DNA of 64,000 nucleotides from CALMKX01 sp036274895 (GCA_036274895.1 DASUEU010000008.1:164582-228581); one strand, 5' to 3'. Shown: positions 1 through 8,002, counted from the stretch's first letter. A program made the numbers and translations. The notes: generated from the letters alone by a model not told the origin.

Positions 1-1
1 C

Positions 2-238
2 GTGTTCTTGAGCGAGGCCGCCCTGCTCTCCACTCTCGGCGGGTTCGCCGGCCTCGTCCTCGGGCTCGCCCTCTGCTGGGTGCTGCGACTCCTGGTGCCC
101 GGCCTGCCGGTGGCCACGCCGCCGGAGTTCGTGGTCGCTGCGCTCGCCACCAGCCTGCTCACCGGCATCGCCTCGGGGGCCCTGCCGGCCCGCCGTGCCG
201 CCAGCCTCGACCCCATCGAGGCTCTGCGCGCGGAGTAG
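2..238 (+). CDS. ABC transporter permease, C-terminal end (MacB/FtsX type), partial
   Basis: This is the 3' end of a gene that begins before the window. The 78 visible residues hold two hydrophobic segments (about 5-32 and 42-60) and end in PARRAASLDPIEALRAE, the usual cytoplasmic tail of MacB/FtsX-family permeases. Such proteins power lipoprotein release or efflux together with an ABC ATPase in the inner membrane. The first codon read here is internal, so nothing can be said about the start or N-terminal domain. The tail closely resembles that of the complete permease at 48426-50837 (PARRAARLDPVEVLRKG). Confidence 0.85.
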   Translation: MFLSEAALLSTLGGFAGLVLGLALCWVLRLLVPGLPVATPPEFVVAALATSLLTGIASGALPARRAASLDPIEALRAE

Positions 239-253
239 CCGGGCGGGCCAGCG

Positions 254-1042
254 TCACTCGGCGGCGGCCGAGCGCTCCTCGGACTTGCGCTTGCGCCAGC
301 CCACCATGGCGGCGGCGGCCACGCCCAGCAGGTAGAGCAGGATGGTCGGCAAGGCGAAGATCATCAGGTTGAGCACGTCCGGCGTGGGGGTCACGATCGC
401 TGCCAGGATGAAGATGATCAACACCGCCCAGCGGAAGTTGCGGATCAAGAAGCGGGGCGTCACCACCCCCATTTGGGCGAGGGCGAAGATCACCAGCGGC
501 AGCTCGAACATCAGACCGAGGCCACCGATGACCATCATCTCGAAGTGGAGATAGCGGTCCACCGAGATCACCGGCTCGAAACGTTGGCCGATGCCGAGCA
601 GAAACTCGATGGCGAAGGGGCTGGCCACGAAGTAGCCGAAGAGACCGCCGGAGACGAAGAACAAGGTCCCGGCCAGGACGAAGACCAGGGCCCAGCCCTT
701 CTCCTTGCGGTAGAGGGCGGGAGCGATGAAGCACCAGAGCTGGTAGAGCAGGAAGGGGGCCGCCGCGAAGAGGGCGGCCAGCAGCGCGACCTTGAAGTAG
801 AGGACGAAAGCGTCGGGCACGCCGAAGATCGCCAGCTTCTTGCCCTCGGGCAGGTGCTTCTTGATCGGCGCCTCGAGCAAGTCGAAGATCGGGTCGACGT
901 AGACCCAGCAAGCGCCCAGGGCGACGGCTACCCCGATGAAGCTGAACAGCAGGCGGCGGCGCAGCTCCTCGAGATGCTCGAGGAGGGACATACGCGGCAG
1001 TTCTTCGTCCGCGTCGAGGCCGGGGGCCGGGCGGTGAGCCAT
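254..1042 (-). CDS. tatC: Sec-independent protein translocase subunit TatC
   Basis: TatC is the twin-arginine receptor subunit of the inner-membrane Tat translocase, which exports folded proteins. The 262 residues have the expected size and about six membrane segments. Family signatures are visible: LLEHLEELRRRLL near residue 20, the PFLLYQLWCFIAPAL stretch, the acidic GLMFELP in the fourth segment and TPTPD before the last helices. The basic C-terminus (WRKRKSEER) is cytoplasmic. It lies 15 bp downstream of the tatA/B gene on the same strand, so the two are almost surely co-transcribed, and tail to tail with the ABC permease end. Confidence 0.96.
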   Translation of the reverse strand: MAHRPAPGLDADEELPRMSLLEHLEELRRRLLFSFIGVAVALGACWVYVDPIFDLLEAPIKKHLPEGKKLAIFGVPDAFVLYFKVALLAALFAAAPFLLYQLWCFIAPALYRKEKGWALVFVLAGTLFFVSGGLFGYFVASPFAIEFLLGIGQRFEPVISVDRYLHFEMMVIGGLGLMFELPLVIFALAQMGVVTPRFLIRNFRWAVLIIFILAAIVTPTPDVLNLMIFALPTILLYLLGVAAAAMVGWRKRKSEERSAAAE

Positions 1043-1057
1043 GGAGGGATCGACGTT

Positions 1058-1534
1058 CTAGGACGGCGACTCGGCTTTGCTGGTTGCCTTCCGGGTCCTC
1101 GGCGCCCTCGGCCGCCGCGCAGCCTTGCCGGGTCCAGTCGCTTCGGGGGCTGCCGATGTGGCTGAAACCCCACCCTCGCTCGCTGCCGACGCGGTCTCGG
1201 GGGGCGATTGCGCAGAGGCCTCGTCGAGCTCTGCGTGCTCCGGCGAGTGGCTGGGCGGGGGTGCCACTTCGAGCCGGGTCGATCGGGGAGCGCGCGCCTC
1301 GACGCCGGCAGGCGCCGGCAAGGCCGCGGCGGCCATCCGCTGGCGGGCTCTCTCCTGTGACTCTTCGAGGGCGATCTCGGCGTTGAACGTCCTCTTGAGG
1401 TCGTCGCTCGCCCGCTTGAACTCCCCGAACGCCTTGCCGATCGACCGCCCGATCTCGGGAAGCCGCCGGGGCCCGAAGAGCAGGAGCGCCAGCGCCGCAA
1501 TCAGGAGCATCTCTGGTAAGCCGATCGGACCCAT
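1058..1534 (-). CDS. tatA: Twin-arginine translocase subunit TatA/TatB with long Pro/Ala-rich tail
   Basis: This is a pore-forming or adaptor subunit of the Tat system. The N-terminus has one membrane helix (residues about 4-20) followed by the family hinge FGPRRLPEIGRSIGKAFGEF and an amphipathic helix with charged residues. Residues 60-158 are low-complexity, rich in Pro, Ala, Glu and Arg, longer than in classical TatA and more TatB-like in overall length. The hydrophobic start GLPEMLLIAALALLLFGP is typical of both subfamilies, so the A/B split is not settled here. It is the first gene of the tat pair. The start ATG faces the S41 protease gene across 59 bp. Confidence 0.93.
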   Translation of the reverse strand: MGPIGLPEMLLIAALALLLFGPRRLPEIGRSIGKAFGEFKRASDDLKRTFNAEIALEESQERARQRMAAAALPAPAGVEARAPRSTRLEVAPPPSHSPEHAELDEASAQSPPETASAASEGGVSATSAAPEATGPGKAARRPRAPRTRKATSKAESPS

Positions 1535-1593
1535 TTGATTCGTCTCTCTCGCTGGGCATCTTCCCGTCCCGGACGGCGGGATGTCAAGGCAGG

Positions 1594-3216
1594 ATGCTAG
1601 ACTTCAGAGCGATGCGTAGACCCTGGAAAATCCTCGCCCTCGTCCTCTTCAGCGTCGCGACCTTTGGCGGTTCCTTGTTCGGCGGCCGGATCCTGGCCCG
1701 TGGCGGCGACGTTCGCGACACCCTACGCGTCTACACCGAGCTGATGGCCCTGGCCCATGAGCGCTACGGCGAGGAGGTGAGCTACCGAGACCTCGTCTTC
1801 GCCTCGATCCAGGGCATGCTCCGGACCCTCGACCCTCACACCAGCTTCCTCTCGCCGCGGGCCTACAGCGGCATGAGAGAGCGCCAGCAAAGCTCCTTCT
1901 ACGGCCTGGGCATCTTGGTCAGCATGCGCAACGGCAGGCTGACCGTGGTGACGCCGATCGAGGGCACTCCCGCCTCGCGCATGGGAATCCGCGCCGGGGA
2001 CGTCATCAGCACCATCGAGGGAGAGTCCACCGAGACCCTCTCCGTCGACGACGCGGTCGATCGCCTGAAGGGCCCCAAAGGCACCCAGGTGACGATCGAG
2101 ATCGTCCGGCGCGGCTTGACCGAGCCGCTCAAGATGACGGTCACCCGCGCCGAGATCCCCCAGACCACGGTGCGCTACGCCTACCTGATGGACGCCGAGA
2201 CTGGCTACATCTGGCTGACCGACTTCAACCGCTCCTCGACCGACGAGATGGCCCAGGCGATCTCGCGGCTCAAGCAGCAGGGGATGAAGCGGCTGATCTT
2301 CGACCTGCGCAACAACGGCGGCGGCCTCCTCGACCAGGCGATCGCGATCGGCGACCAGTTCGTGCCCAAGGGTGGCCGCATCGTCGAGACCCGGGGTCGC
2401 ACCCCGGACACCGTCCAGACCTTCCGGGCCGCGGGTGACTTTCCGGCCCTCGGCGTGCCGGTGATCGTGCTGGTCAACCGGGGCAGCGCCTCGGCCGCCG
2501 AGATCGTCGCCGGAGCCATCCAGGACCACGACGTCGGCCTGATCGTCGGCACCCCGACCTGGGGCAAGGGCCTGGTCCAGACCGTGTTCAACCTGCCCTA
2601 TGGTGCCGGCCTCGCACTGACCACCGCGAAGTACTACACCCCCTCGGGCCGGCTGATCCAGCGGGACTATTCCTCCTACTACGACTACCTCACCGTGGCC
2701 GAGCAGCAGGAGGGCGCTCCACCGGCCCCCCGCGGCGAGGCCTTCCGCACCGACCTCGGCCGCCAAGTCTTCGGCGGCGGCGGCATCAGCCCGGACGTGC
2801 TGGTCGAGAACGAGGAGATCACTTCCTTCGAGCAGTACCTGCTCGCCCGCAACGCCTTCGTGGACTTCGCAGTGGACTACCTGAGCGAGAACGGCGGTGC
2901 CAATGAGAAGGCCGTGGCCTCCGCGGCGTGGCGACCGCAGCCGGAGCTGCTGGCTCGGTTCCGGGAGTGGTTGGCCCGCGAGAGCCTGGCCACCTCCGAG
3001 CAGATCGAGAAGGGTTTCGCCGAGAGCCCTCACGCCGACTACGTGCTACGGGTCATCGGCGCCGAGATCCTGAACGTGCGCTTCGGGCCGGAGGCTCAGA
3101 ACCGAGTTCTGGCTGAGGCCGACCCGCAGATTCAGAAGGCCCTCACCCTCTTCCCCCAGGCCCGCGAGCTGCTCGCCCAGCGGGAAGCCCTGGTGGGCTC
3201 CGGCTTGATCGACTGA
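1594..3216 (+). CDS. S41 family carboxy-terminal processing protease (CtpA/Prc-like)
   Basis: This is a periplasmic, membrane-anchored serine protease that trims or degrades envelope proteins at their C-termini. Of 540 residues, 10-32 form an N-terminal membrane anchor, about 95-175 a PDZ domain, and about 200-360 the S41 core. The catalytic dyad fits Ser300 in RGSASAAE and Lys325 in TWGKGLVQ, with the 25-residue spacing of the family. The C-terminal 150 residues are a less conserved helical tail. An in-frame ATG at 1612 (giving MRRPWK) is an equally likely start and leaves a cleaner basic N-terminus. The gene is divergent from tatA. Confidence 0.93.
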   Translation: MLDFRAMRRPWKILALVLFSVATFGGSLFGGRILARGGDVRDTLRVYTELMALAHERYGEEVSYRDLVFASIQGMLRTLDPHTSFLSPRAYSGMRERQQSSFYGLGILVSMRNGRLTVVTPIEGTPASRMGIRAGDVISTIEGESTETLSVDDAVDRLKGPKGTQVTIEIVRRGLTEPLKMTVTRAEIPQTTVRYAYLMDAETGYIWLTDFNRSSTDEMAQAISRLKQQGMKRLIFDLRNNGGGLLDQAIAIGDQFVPKGGRIVETRGRTPDTVQTFRAAGDFPALGVPVIVLVNRGSASAAEIVAGAIQDHDVGLIVGTPTWGKGLVQTVFNLPYGAGLALTTAKYYTPSGRLIQRDYSSYYDYLTVAEQQEGAPPAPRGEAFRTDLGRQVFGGGGISPDVLVENEEITSFEQYLLARNAFVDFAVDYLSENGGANEKAVASAAWRPQPELLARFREWLARESLATSEQIEKGFAESPHADYVLRVIGAEILNVRFGPEAQNRVLAEADPQIQKALTLFPQARELLAQREALVGSGLID

Positions 3217-3223
3217 ACGACCC

Positions 3224-4429
3224 TCAGGGGTTGAACACCACGAACCGGCGCTCGCCGATGATCGTCTCTTGGCCCAGATCGTCGCGGACGTAGACCTGGA
3301 AGTGGTGCTCACCGTCTGACAGCAGCCGGGTGTCGAGGAAGAAGCGCCAGCCGGGGGCCGCGCTGTCCGGGTAGCCCGGGTAGAGGTTGGTCACTCCCGG
3401 ACGAAGGATCCCCAACTCGGCATCACCGACCGGGAAGCCATCGACGTTGACCACCACGGCATGGACCCCTTCGGCGTCGAGGGCCCAGCCGTTGGCTTCG
3501 ATGATGCCAGCGAAGGTCAGACCACCGCGGGGCTGGCTGACGGCACCGAAGGAATTCTCGTTGCCGGTGAAATCGAAGCAGGTGAAGGTCACCGGGATCT
3601 CGTGGATGTTGTTGATCTGGCCGGCGATGTCCCCGACACGGACGGTCATCGTGTGCCGCCCGGGAACCCAGCCGGCGGCGATCAGCTCGCCCACGTCGAT
3701 GACGAAGCGGAAACCGCTGTGGGGGGCGTCGAAGAGCGTCGGATAGAAGCGGGTGACGTCGAGGCGGGGCAGACCGTAGCAGTCGGTCAAGCCGCCCTTG
3801 TCGATGTCGAAGTGGCAGGAGGTTGTGCTGTCGCGGATGATGGTGCCGTCGAGGAGCAGCTGGACGTAGCCGACCCCGTGATCTCCCTGCTCCACCCCGA
3901 CGTCGAGGGTGTAACCCCAAAACACCGAGTAGCGGCGGTTGGGATCAGCGGGGAAGTTGCAGTTCCCAAACAGCTCGGCATCCTGGTTGGGGAACTCGAT
4001 GCGGCCGAACGGCACCAGGTTGGCGGTCAGATTGAGGAACTCGAGGATCACGTCGTTGAGCTTGGTGACCTCGCCCGTGAAGCTGTGGACCTGCGCGCTC
4101 ACGGTATGGAGACCGTTGAGGAAGCGGGTGCTGTCGAGCTCGAAGGCGAAGCCGGGCGCGGCGCTGTCGGGGAAGCTCGGGTGCATCTGGGTCACGCCCG
4201 GCCGGCTACGGCCGTAAAGGGCGCGACCGATGACCCTGCCGTCGACCAGGATGTCGACGGCGAAGACCCCGTCGTCGTCGAGGGCCCAGCCATGAAGGGA
4301 GATGATGCCGGCCCCGGCGTTGCCGCCGCTGACCTTGCCTCCGAAGCTGCCGAACGGAGAGGCAGCGTGGGCCGTGGAGCCCAGAACGAACATCAGCACG
4401 AGAGCGAAAAGGGTGGCCTTGCGCCGCAT
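3224..4429 (-). CDS. Secreted protein with three GWALDD/PDSAAPGF-type repeats
   Basis: I do not recognise a defined function. Residues 1-22 are a clear signal peptide (MRRK, a hydrophobic core, then AHA-A). The mature protein holds two obvious copies of a roughly 100-residue unit, near residues 40-140 and 305-395. Each runs GWALD..GV..V...VDG..VG, then RPGV, PDSAAPG and G.H...V.V. A more diverged third copy with GYTLD and HSGFRF lies between. The pattern resembles beta-sandwich Ig-like modules often seen in secreted Acidobacteriota proteins. It carries no catalytic motif. A good sigma-70 promoter and a long dyad lie about 100 bp upstream. It ends 8 bp from the S41 gene, convergently. Confidence 0.72.
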   Translation of the reverse strand: MRRKATLFALVLMFVLGSTAHAASPFGSFGGKVSGGNAGAGIISLHGWALDDDGVFAVDILVDGRVIGRALYGRSRPGVTQMHPSFPDSAAPGFAFELDSTRFLNGLHTVSAQVHSFTGEVTKLNDVILEFLNLTANLVPFGRIEFPNQDAELFGNCNFPADPNRRYSVFWGYTLDVGVEQGDHGVGYVQLLLDGTIIRDSTTSCHFDIDKGGLTDCYGLPRLDVTRFYPTLFDAPHSGFRFVIDVGELIAAGWVPGRHTMTVRVGDIAGQINNIHEIPVTFTCFDFTGNENSFGAVSQPRGGLTFAGIIEANGWALDAEGVHAVVVNVDGFPVGDAELGILRPGVTNLYPGYPDSAAPGWRFFLDTRLLSDGEHHFQVYVRDDLGQETIIGERRFVVFNP

Positions 4430-4527
4430 GGATCTCTCCTGGCCGTGGGCGGGTCGAAGGAGTCGAAGCTTCTTCCCAGGGATTTTAGCTCCAAGAGCCT
4501 CAAGTGTTACCTGAGATTTTCCGAGCG

Positions 4528-4556
4528 ATTGTACGGGGCGTATTGATGGAAGTCAA
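4528..4556 (-). promoter_or_regulatory. Sigma-70 type promoter for the secreted repeat protein
   Basis: On the minus strand TTGACT (4556-4551) and TACAAT (4533-4528) are separated by exactly 17 bp, a near-consensus pair in an otherwise GC-rich stretch. Transcription would start near 4521 and read the gene that begins at 4429, leaving a leader of about 90 nt. A long dyad overlaps both boxes. Confidence 0.6.
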
Positions 4557-4570
4557 TCTGCCCCTGTACA
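4530..4570. repeat. 41-bp imperfect dyad overlapping the promoter
   Basis: The left arm TGTAC-GGGGC-GT-ATTGA (ending at 4546) mirrors the right arm TCAAT-CT-GCCCC-T-GTACA (4553-4570), with a 6-nt centre, one bulged base and two mismatches. It sits 28 bp beyond the stop of the deacetylase-like gene and covers the -10/-35 region of the next gene. It could be an operator, a terminator without a T-run, or the remnant of a small repeat element. Confidence 0.6.
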
Positions 4571-4597
4571 TGAGGCTAAGGATGCCGCACGCGGGCT

Positions 4598-5554
4598 TCA
4601 GCCGGAGCCCGCCATCCCCTCCTCGAGCCCCTGGAGATGGGCGACCACCAGGTCGCCGAGCTCCTCGAGATCGTAGCCTCCTTCGAGGAGCACCAGGGCT
4701 CGGCCGTCGCAGTGCCTGCGGGCGAAACGGCCCAGTCGTCGTCCCCATTCCGCGAACCCCTCGCGAGTGACCGTCATGCCGCCGAGCGGATCGCCCTGCC
4801 AGGAGTCGAAGCCCGCGGACAGCACCAGGACGTCCGGCTCGAAGGCGGCGAGCGCAGGCAGAACGCGCTTCTCGATCGCCTCGAGGTGAACGGCGTCCCC
4901 GCTGCCCGCGGGCAGGGGTACGTTGAGCGTGGTGCCGAGGCCGTCACCGCGCCCTCGCTCGGAGGCCGCGCCCGAGCCAGGATAGAAGGGAAACTGGTGG
5001 GTGCTGGCGTAGAGGACGTCGGCGCGGTCCTCGAACAGGTGCTGAGTGCCGTTGCCGTGGTGGACGTCGAAATCGAAGAGGGCCGGGCGAGCGAACCCGT
5101 GGCGGTCGATCAGGTACTGGGCGGCCACGGCGGCGTTGCCGAAGAAGCAGAAGCCCATCGCGAGGTCTCGCTCCGCGTGATGGCCCGGCGGGCGGACGGC
5201 GGCGAAGGCGACGCGGCTCGTCCCGGCGACCAGCCAATCGGCGGCAGCCAGAGCGGCCTCCACCGCACCCAGGGCAGCGTCCCAGCTGCCGGCGACGATC
5301 GGGTTGTCCGCGGAATCGAACAGGCCGTCCCCCCGGGCCACGGCACGGCGGAACCGCTCTACGTACTCGCGCTCGTGAAGGGCCTCGATGGCCTCCAGAG
5401 CGCCGGGTTGGGCCGAGACCTCCTCGATGGTGACCTCGGCGCTGCGCAGGGCCCGGAGCACGACATCGAGCCTCTCCTTCCGCTCAGGAAAGCCACCGCC
5501 GGGAGCATGGCGAGAGCACTTCGGGGAGGTGAATGCCTGGAGCACGGGGCGCAT
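4598..5554 (-). CDS. Histone deacetylase / acetoin-utilisation (AcuC/HDAC) family hydrolase
   Basis: This is a zinc-dependent amide hydrolase of the arginase/deacetylase fold; bacterial members remove acetyl groups from lysines, polyamines or small molecules. Signatures are in order: RPPGHHAERDLAMGFCFFGN with the His125-His126 pair, DFDVHHGNGTQHLF with Zn ligands Asp163 and His165, then SAGFDSWQGDPLGGM with the third Zn aspartate, and LEGGYD near the end. I start the gene at ATG 5554 (MRPVLQAF, 318 aa). The open frame extends further upstream, but those 94 residues are Arg/Ser-rich and run antisense to the sigma-like gene. The substrate cannot be told from sequence. Confidence 0.9.
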   Translation of the reverse strand: MRPVLQAFTSPKCSRHAPGGGFPERKERLDVVLRALRSAEVTIEEVSAQPGALEAIEALHEREYVERFRRAVARGDGLFDSADNPIVAGSWDAALGAVEAALAAADWLVAGTSRVAFAAVRPPGHHAERDLAMGFCFFGNAAVAAQYLIDRHGFARPALFDFDVHHGNGTQHLFEDRADVLYASTHQFPFYPGSGAASERGRGDGLGTTLNVPLPAGSGDAVHLEAIEKRVLPALAAFEPDVLVLSAGFDSWQGDPLGGMTVTREGFAEWGRRLGRFARRHCDGRALVLLEGGYDLEELGDLVVAHLQGLEEGMAGSG

Positions 5555-5681
5555 TCTACTCGCCGAGCGGATGGGACTCGCCTCGCTTGTGCTATCCTCC
5601 GCCTGCCTACCCCGCCGATTCGGCGCCTCATCCGAGCTGTCGGCAGCTCGCCTCGCTCCTCTCGAACCCCTGGAGCGAGAG

Positions 5682-6071
5682 ATGAACCCGTCCGATCTCT
5701 GTTTCGAGACTTCGTCGCTGCCGGTCCGTCCGGCCTTTCTGATCGATCCCATCCCCCGCCAAGAGCTCGAGCGCCTGGGTCGGCTGCTGCGCCGTCGCGT
5801 GCTCTTCGTGGTCCGGCGCTGCGCCATCCGCGCCACCCCCGAGCTCCTCGAGGATCTGGTGCAGGACGTCTTCTGTCATCTCTTCGAGGACTGTGCTCGC
5901 CGCTTGCGGTCCTGCCGAGCGGAGACCGTCGATGCCGCCGACGCCTACCTCTGCCGCATCGCCGAGCGGGTGGCTCTGGATCGAGTCCGCTACTGGAGCG
6001 CCGGCAAGCGCAGCAGGCAGGCTACGGTCTCCTACGGCCTGCTCGAGGATCCTCGGCTCCCTCTCGACTGA
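5682..6071 (+). CDS. Short sigma-70 region-2-like protein without region 4
   Basis: The 129-residue product resembles the region-2 half of ECF-type sigma factors. ELLEDLVQDVFCHLFED matches the region 2.1/2.2 core-binding helix, and AYLCRIAERVALDRVRYW matches the region 2.3/2.4 promoter-melting and -10-reading helix. After residue 120 the protein stops. There is no linker and no region 4 (-35 recognition) module, and the 107 bp to the next gene are too short to hide one in another frame. The frame stays open upstream to 5388, but that part is antisense to the deacetylase gene. It may be a degraded sigma gene or a genuine region-2-only protein. Confidence 0.6.
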   Translation: MNPSDLCFETSSLPVRPAFLIDPIPRQELERLGRLLRRRVLFVVRRCAIRATPELLEDLVQDVFCHLFEDCARRLRSCRAETVDAADAYLCRIAERVALDRVRYWSAGKRSRQATVSYGLLEDPRLPLD

Positions 6072-6178
6072 GCAGGGGCACGAGGCGGCTCCGCCCGGAG
6101 CTGCGGCTCCGGGCGACCGACCAGTTCGAGATTGGGTGATGGAAAGAGAGCGCCAGGGAGGGGGTGGCGACCGACCGG

Positions 6179-6334
6179 CTACCGCATCTTCTCTTCGACG
6201 AACTCGACGTGCTTGCGCACCTTCGGGTCGTACTTCTTGAGGCGGAGCTTCTCCGTCGAGGCCTTCTTGTTCTTGGTGGTGGTGTAAAACACCCCAGTCC
6301 CGGCGGACGAAACGAGCTTGATCTTCTCGCGCAT
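6179..6334 (-). CDS. rpmG: 50S ribosomal protein L33
   Basis: This is a 51-residue structural protein of the large ribosomal subunit. The sequence starts MREKIKLVSSAGTGVFYTTT and continues with a KNKK...EKLRLKKYDP core, matching bacterial L33 very closely. It contains no cysteine, so it is the zinc-independent (C-minus) form. It follows tRNA-Val and tRNA-Asp on the same strand, 51 bp after tRNA-Asp, so the three are probably read as one transcript. Confidence 0.97.
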   Translation of the reverse strand: MREKIKLVSSAGTGVFYTTTKNKKASTEKLRLKKYDPKVRKHVEFVEEKMR

Positions 6335-6385
6335 GAACCGACGACCTCCTGGGATTGCGAAGCTCGAAGCGGGAAGGGTTCGAAA

Positions 6386-6462
6386 TGGCGGGGCCGACGG
6401 GACTCGAACCCGCGACCTCCGGCGTGACAGGCCGGCGTTCTAACCGGCTGAACTACGACCCC
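6386..6462 (-). tRNA. tRNA-Asp (anticodon GTC)
   Basis: A complete 77-nt cloverleaf on the minus strand. The acceptor GGGGTCG pairs with CGGCCCC (one G-U), the anticodon loop is CTGTCAC and the T-loop TTCGAGT. The discriminator is G and the 3' CCA is encoded (6386-6388). It lies 18 bp from tRNA-Val. Confidence 0.95.
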
Positions 6463-6480
6463 GCGCTGGCTCTCCACACC

Positions 6481-6555
6481 TGGTGGGAGGTGAGGGACTT
6501 GAACCCACGACCCCCTGCTTGTAAGACAGGTGCTCTACCGCTGAGCTAACCTCCC
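6481..6555 (-). tRNA. tRNA-Val (anticodon TAC)
   Basis: A complete 75-nt cloverleaf on the minus strand. The acceptor GGGAGGT pairs with ACCTCCC, the anticodon loop is CTTACAA and the T-loop TTCAAGT. The discriminator is A and the 3' CCA is encoded (6481-6483). It is the first element of the tRNA-Val, tRNA-Asp, rpmG set. Confidence 0.95.
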
Positions 6556-6697
6556 GCTGTCGCGGAAGGGCTGCATGGTACACAGAGGTCCCAGGCAAGT
6601 CAACCATCGCGCGGAGGCGGTGGCTGGCCGGTCCTGGCCGGGTTTCGTGAGAGAATTTGCCGCTCACGACCAACCCCTTGAGAGGAGCCCGAGACGT

Positions 6698-7306
6698 ATG
6701 CACAGTGTAGCCCCGCTCCCCTACTCGTTCGACGCCCTCGAGCCGCACATCGACGCACGGACGATGGAGATACACCACGGCAAGCACCACGCGGCCTACG
6801 TGACCAACCTCAACAAGGCCCTGGAGAGCTTTCCCGACCTCGCCGCCAAGCCGGTCGAGGACCTTCTCCGCGACTTCCAGAGCATCCCCGAGTCCATCCG
6901 GACCGCCGTCCGCAATCACGGCGGTGGCCACGCCAACCACACTCTGTTCTGGAGCACCATGGCTCCCGGTGCCGGGGGTAGGCCCGGCGGCGACCTCGCC
7001 GCCGCCATCGATCAGGCCTTCGGCAGCTTCGACGGCCTCAAGGAGAAGCTGACGGCCGCCGCTGTCGGCCAGTTTGGCTCGGGCTGGGGCTGGTTGGTGG
7101 TTGCCGGGGGCGGGCTCGAGGTGATCGCCCGCCCGAACCAGGACAGCCCCCTGATGGAAGGCAAGTCCCCCATCCTCGGTATCGACGTCTGGGAGCACGC
7201 CTACTACTTGAACTACCAGAACCGCCGGCCGGACTACGTGAACGCTTGGTGGAACACCATCCACTGGGGCGCCGTGGCCGACCGTTTCGCCCAAGCCACC
7301 CGCTGA
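6698..7306 (+). CDS. sodA: Superoxide dismutase, Mn type
   Basis: Converts superoxide to hydrogen peroxide and oxygen. The 202-residue protein shows the N-terminal helical hairpin with EIHHGKHHAAYVTNLN (first His ligand) and GGGHANHTLFW (second His). The C-terminal signature DVWEHAYYLNYQNRRPDY holds the Asp and last His ligands. The Gly of GGGHANH and the Gln in NQDSPLM are the residues that favour Mn over Fe in this family, so I call it the Mn form. No signal peptide is seen, so it acts in the cytoplasm. I start at ATG 6698, which has GAGAGGAG about 10 nt upstream; the longer frame is not protein-like. Confidence 0.95.
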   Translation: MHSVAPLPYSFDALEPHIDARTMEIHHGKHHAAYVTNLNKALESFPDLAAKPVEDLLRDFQSIPESIRTAVRNHGGGHANHTLFWSTMAPGAGGRPGGDLAAAIDQAFGSFDGLKEKLTAAAVGQFGSGWGWLVVAGGGLEVIARPNQDSPLMEGKSPILGIDVWEHAYYLNYQNRRPDYVNAWWNTIHWGAVADRFAQATR

Positions 7307-7646
7307 TCCACTCGCCCCTGCTCAGTTGGAGCCGCCAGCCGGCGGCTCCACTCTCTCCGTCTCCGGTCCCTCTTTTCTTCCCGCAAGCCCGGTGGTGGCT
7401 CACACCGCGGCAGGAAAGGCCTCGCCCGGTCACGTGGTCGTCACGGTCTCGCCGATCTCGGCTCACGGGGCAAGCTTGTGGATATACATAAGTTTACACA
7501 CCATTGCTCAGACCTGGAGCACTGATGTGCCCTCGTTGCGGATCATTTTCAAGTCCAATCCAAGTGACACGGCCCTACACTTCTGCATGTGACGGAACGG
7601 AGCCTGACGACCAGCAAGGCGCCGGACTCTTAAGGAGGCTAGAGCA
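7307..7646. other. 340-bp intergenic stretch between sodA and the ArsR-type gene
   Basis: No plausible gene. It holds the sodA terminator hairpin (7328-7349) and an A/T-rich island around 7476-7500 (TGTGGATATACATAAGTTTA) that is unusual for this GC-rich window and is the likeliest place for the promoter and operator of the downstream regulator. A clear Shine-Dalgarno (AAGGAGG, near 7632) precedes the ATG at 7647. Confidence 0.6.
7328..7349 (+). terminator. Rho-independent-like terminator after sodA
   Basis: The perfect 9-bp stem GGAGCCGCC/GGCGGCTCC has a 4-nt loop and lies 22 bp after the sodA stop. Only a C/T-rich tail follows rather than a pure T-run. Confidence 0.6.
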
Positions 7647-7976
7647 ATGACGGACATGGATTCCACTCCCAATCTCACCGGGGGGCGTGACGAGCGACAC
7701 CTGACCAAGGTCTTCAAGGCGCTCTCAGACTCGACCCGCCAGGAGATCCTGCGCCTTCTCGAGAACCACCAGCGGACGGTGGGCGAGATCGTCGGCAACT
7801 TCAACCTGTCCCAGCCGACCATCTCTCGCCATCTGTCGGTCCTCAAGGAGGCCGACCTGGTGATCGACCAGCGCCAGGGCCAGAACGTCATCTACCGGCT
7901 CAACGACGAAGCCCTCTCGTCCTCCATGCGGGAGTTCTTCGGTCAGTTCCGCAGCTGCCAAGAAGCGCTGCGCTGA
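7647..7976 (+). CDS. ArsR-family winged-helix transcriptional regulator
   Basis: A 109-residue DNA-binding protein. The sequence HLTKVFKALSDSTRQEILRL begins the ArsR fold, and VGEIVGNFNLSQPTISRHLS with the following LKEADLV is the recognition helix, then the beta wing RQGQNVIYRLN. The metal-binding ELCVCD motif of ArsR/SmtB sensors is absent and the only cysteine is near the C-terminus (residue 105), so it may sense something other than metal, or redox. The start has a strong Shine-Dalgarno. It is monocistronic, ended by the hairpin at 8003-8035. The target genes are unknown. Confidence 0.9.
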   Translation: MTDMDSTPNLTGGRDERHLTKVFKALSDSTRQEILRLLENHQRTVGEIVGNFNLSQPTISRHLSVLKEADLVIDQRQGQNVIYRLNDEALSSSMREFFGQFRSCQEALR

Positions 7977-8002
7977 CCGAAGCTCCGGCGCCGCTGCGAG
8001 CG

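Noticed and set aside
159..1559. Long open frame (466 codons) opposite and across tatC/tatA
   Set aside because: It is out of frame with the well-supported tat genes, Arg/Pro-rich and without domain signatures; long antisense frames are common in GC-rich DNA.
5555..5836. N-terminal extension of the deacetylase-like gene to 5836
   Set aside because: The extra 94 residues are Arg/Ser-rich, run antisense to the sigma-like gene and match no part of the HDAC fold; ATG 5554 gives the normal family length.
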